Shown piece after piece: positions 61,837-64,000 of a stretch of 64,000 nt of DNA. The position numbers were made by a program, and so were the translations under genes. This DNA comes from Luteococcus sp052116585 (GTDB lineage Bacteria; Actinomycetota; Actinomycetes; Propionibacteriales; Propionibacteriaceae). How positions within the stretch are numbered: the first letter of the stretch is position 1; each line of letters opens with the position of its first letter. Under the pieces are notes generated by a model. The model saw nothing but the letters and a program-made list of their open reading frames with translations, did no database searches and was not told the DNA's origin. The stretch covers positions 1 through 64,000 of the forward strand of contig NZ_JBQKKT010000002.1 of assembly GCF_052116585.1 (NCBI RefSeq). Direction: 5' to 3'.

Positions 61837-62955
61837 GTGAAGAAGTCCCTCGTCGCCCCGGCCCTGTTGTCGGCGCTTGCCCTGTCCGTTGCCGGTTGCG
61901 CCAAGGCGCCCGACGCCACGTCCGCTGCCTCTGATGCCGCCAGCGCCGCCACCAGTGCCGCCGGCCAGGCGGCGTCGGGCGATTTCAAGGCCTGCATGGT
62001 CTCCGACGAGGGCGGTTTCGATGACAAGTCGTTCAACCAGACCTCGCACGATGGCCTGACCAAGGCCAAGTCCGAGCTGGGCATCCAGACCGGCGAGATG
62101 CAGTCCGCCACCCCGAACGACTTCGCCAAGAACATCAACGCGATGGTGGCCGCCAAGTGCAACATCATCGTGACCGTCGGCTTCATGCTGGGCGACGCCA
62201 CCGTGGCCGCCGCCAAGGCCAATCCCGACGTGCAGTTCGCCATCGTCGACTGGAATGACGCCGCCAAGACCGCCGGCCTGAAGAATCTCAAGCCCCTGAT
62301 CTTCAACACCGCCGAGCCGAGCTTCATGGCGGGCTACACCGCGGCTGCCATGAGCAAGACCGGCTCGGTGGGCACCCTGGGTGGCATGAACATCCCGACG
62401 GTGACGATCTTCATGGACGGCTTCCACCAGGGGGCCACCTACTACAACACCCAGAAGGGCAAGAGCGTCAAGGTGCTCGGCTGGGATCCGAAGAATCCCA
62501 AGGGCGGCCAGTTTGTCGGCAGCTTCGGCGACGTCGCCGGCGGCAGCCGCATCGCGAGCACCCTGACCAGCCAGGGTGCCGACGTGATCTTCCCGGTGGC
62601 CGGGCCTGCCGGTGAGGGCGCGCTGCAGGTGGCGAAGAAGTCCGGTGGCAAGGTCAACGCCGTCTGGGTGGACACCGATGGCTGCGTCTCCAGCGCCAGC
62701 TACTGCTCGAACATCATGACCTCGGTGCAGAAGGCCATGGACGTCGCCGTCTTCGACGCCATCAAGGCAGCCAAGGACGGCAGCTTCAGCGCCGACCCCT
62801 ACGTCGGCAACCTGGAGAATGACGGCGTGAAGCTGGCCGACTTCCACGAGTTCGACTCCAAGGTGCCCGCCGAGCTCAAGGGCGAGCTCGAGACCATCAA
62901 GGGCGACATCGTCTCCGGCAAGATCAAGATCGAGTCGGCTTCGCAGCCGAAGTGA
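61837..62955 (+). CDS. BMP-family ABC transporter substrate-binding lipoprotein
   Basis: 372 residues from GTG 61837 with AGGAGG seven bases upstream. Lipoprotein signal with lipobox LSVAGC and a Ser/Ala-rich tether, then the BMP fold (FKACMVSDEGGFDDKSFNQTSHDGLTKAKSEL; DVIFPVAGPAGEGALQVAKKSGGKVNAVWVDTDGC). BMP-type proteins (PnrA/BmpA) usually bind nucleosides for import. The ATPase gene follows after 124 bases, so this is a nucleoside-type importer cut by the window edge. Confidence 0.93.
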   Translation: MKKSLVAPALLSALALSVAGCAKAPDATSAASDAASAATSAAGQAASGDFKACMVSDEGGFDDKSFNQTSHDGLTKAKSELGIQTGEMQSATPNDFAKNINAMVAAKCNIIVTVGFMLGDATVAAAKANPDVQFAIVDWNDAAKTAGLKNLKPLIFNTAEPSFMAGYTAAAMSKTGSVGTLGGMNIPTVTIFMDGFHQGATYYNTQKGKSVKVLGWDPKNPKGGQFVGSFGDVAGGSRIASTLTSQGADVIFPVAGPAGEGALQVAKKSGGKVNAVWVDTDGCVSSASYCSNIMTSVQKAMDVAVFDAIKAAKDGSFSADPYVGNLENDGVKLADFHEFDSKVPAELKGELETIKGDIVSGKIKIESASQPK

Positions 62956-63013
62956 TCCCCTAGGCTCGCCACCATCGCGTCGAGCGGGTGACGAGCCGAA
63001 CCAGACCACTGTT

Positions 63014-63044
63014 CCCCGCCGCCCGGCAGGTCCGGGCGGCGGGG
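63014..63044 (+). terminator. Hairpin between the binding-protein and ATPase genes
   Basis: A perfect 13-bp stem (63014-63026 with 63032-63044), loop CAGGT, no T-tract. It probably acts as a partial terminator that keeps the binding protein more abundant than the ATPase. Confidence 0.65.
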
Positions 63045-63079
63045 CCGTGTCCTGACGACGAGTGTGGGAGTATGCCCCT

Positions 63080-64000
63080 GTGATCGATCCAATCACTGTC
63101 AACGCCGACGCTGGCGCTCGGGCCGGGGCCGGCCTGCAGCTGCGTGGCATCACCAAGCGCTTCGGCAGCCTGGTGGCCAATGACCACATCGACCTGGACA
63201 TTCGCCCGGGTGAGATCCACTGCCTGCTGGGCGAGAATGGCGCCGGCAAGTCCACCCTGATGAATGTCCTGTACGGCCTCCTGCAGGCCGACGAGGGGCA
63301 GATCACCGTGGACGGTCAGGAGCTGCACCTGGACAATCCGAAGCAGGCCATGGCGGCCGGCATCGGCATGGTGCACCAGCACTTCATGCTGGTGGAGGTC
63401 TTCAGCGTCGCGGAGAACCTGGTGCTCGGCCGCGAGCAGGGCATGGCGGGCACCGTGGACATGGGGGCCGCGCGCCGCCGTGTCCGGGAACTTTCGGACC
63501 GCTACAAGCTCCAGGTGGATCCCGATGCCGTCATCGAGAACCTCCCGGTGGGCATCCAGCAGCGCGTGGAGATCCTCAAGGCCCTGGCCAATGACGCCAA
63601 GTACCTGATCTTCGACGAGCCGACCGCAGTTCTGACTCCGCAGGAGATCGACGAGCTGATGGCCGTCATGCAGGCCCTGCGTGATGAGGGCAAGGCGATC
63701 GTCTTCATCACCCACAAGCTGCGCGAGGTGCGCGCCATCGCCGACCGGATCACGGTCATCCGACGCGGCAAGGTGGTGGGCGAGGGCAGCCCCGACATGA
63801 CCGAGGCCCAGCTCGCCGAGTTGATGGTGGGCCGCGCCGTGCAGCTTCGCGTGGACAAGGATGCCCCGCAGCTGGGCGCCGAACGTCTGCAGGTGGAGGA
63901 CCTCGTCGTCGCGGCCCCGTCCGGTGCCGTCATGGTGGACCACGTGGACCTGAGCGTGCGGGGCGGCGAGATCCTGTGCCTGGCCGGTGTCCAGGGCAAT
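63080..64000 (+). CDS. ABC importer ATPase, BMP-linked nucleoside type (partial)
   Basis: 307 codons from GTG 63080 to the window edge with no stop; the full protein should be about 500 residues with two ATPase cassettes. First cassette: Walker A LLGENGAGKSTLMNVLYG, Q-loop MVHQHFMLVEVFSVAENL, signature LPVGIQQRVEILKAL (the LPVGxxQ form is typical of this family), Walker B YLIFDEPTAVLTP, switch ITHKLREV. The second cassette is just beginning (VDHVDLSVRGGEILCLAGVQGN). Permease genes are expected to the right. Confidence 0.93.
   Translation, partial: MIDPITVNADAGARAGAGLQLRGITKRFGSLVANDHIDLDIRPGEIHCLLGENGAGKSTLMNVLYGLLQADEGQITVDGQELHLDNPKQAMAAGIGMVHQHFMLVEVFSVAENLVLGREQGMAGTVDMGAARRRVRELSDRYKLQVDPDAVIENLPVGIQQRVEILKALANDAKYLIFDEPTAVLTPQEIDELMAVMQALRDEGKAIVFITHKLREVRAIADRITVIRRGKVVGEGSPDMTEAQLAELMVGRAVQLRVDKDAPQLGAERLQVEDLVVAAPSGAVMVDHVDLSVRGGEILCLAGVQGN

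Overview
This 64 kb window is a piece of a high-GC Gram-positive (actinobacterial) chromosome. Gene content and order point to the Propionibacteriaceae. There is a CAMP-factor homologue like those of Cutibacterium, a perM-like gene followed by purN and purH, folD followed by a DUF3017 gene, guaB with guaB3, a CIRCE-controlled groES, and many starts that look leaderless. I see no rRNA, tRNA, insertion sequence, prophage or CRISPR array. The assignment below family level is inference.

Layout. 1-2.1 kb: a lipoprotein gene and an M15 peptidase gene, each interrupted by a single-base frameshift. 2.1-8.7 kb: coaA, glmS, a TPR protein, acpS, the bifunctional nnr gene and a GT4 mannosyltransferase. 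8.7-14.8 kb: a DEAD-box RNA helicase with long disordered tails, then a tightly overlapping GNAT-tsaE / tsaB / rimI / tsaD operon for tRNA t6A synthesis. 14.9-18.2 kb: a padR-HAAS-HAAS membrane operon and a decaying two-component system. 18.2-23.4 kb: CAMP factor, a Nudix hydrolase, a methyltransferase carrying an in-frame palindromic repeat, and groES-groEL behind two CIRCE operators. 23.5-27.1 kb: a small four-cysteine secreted protein and mannitol uptake and oxidation (mtlA, mtlD). 27.2-37.5 kb: guaB, guaB3, chorismate mutase, a GH3 glycosidase, a secreted S33 peptidase, cysK and guaA. 37.6-42.3 kb: a PspC-domain envelope-stress cluster (PspC protein, PspC-type kinase and regulator, LiaF-like protein, GlsB-like protein). 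42.4-46.3 kb: a phospholipase-D-type cardiolipin synthase and PcrA. 46.3-54.3 kb: an M23 peptidase, a PknH-like membrane sensor, the perM homologue, purN, purH, folD and a DUF3017 protein. 54.4-64 kb: mdh, an acetate-type symporter with its DUF485 partner, purU, a CBS-domain CorC-like protein preceded by a possible cysteine-containing leader ORF, a phosphotransferase, and a BMP-type ABC importer whose ATPase runs off the right edge.

Most of the window is housekeeping: purine synthesis (purN, purH, guaA, guaB), one-carbon metabolism (folD, purU), wall precursor supply (glmS) and central carbon (mdh, mtlD). Many transcription units start at a TANNNT box six to eight bases before ATG or GTG with no ribosome-binding site. 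Most end in perfect GC-rich hairpins. The items most worth a second look are the palindromic element translated inside the methyltransferase, the kinase that has lost its phospho-accepting histidine beside an internally deleted regulator, the leaderless Cys-Cys short ORF before the CorC-like gene, and the small four-cysteine secreted protein.
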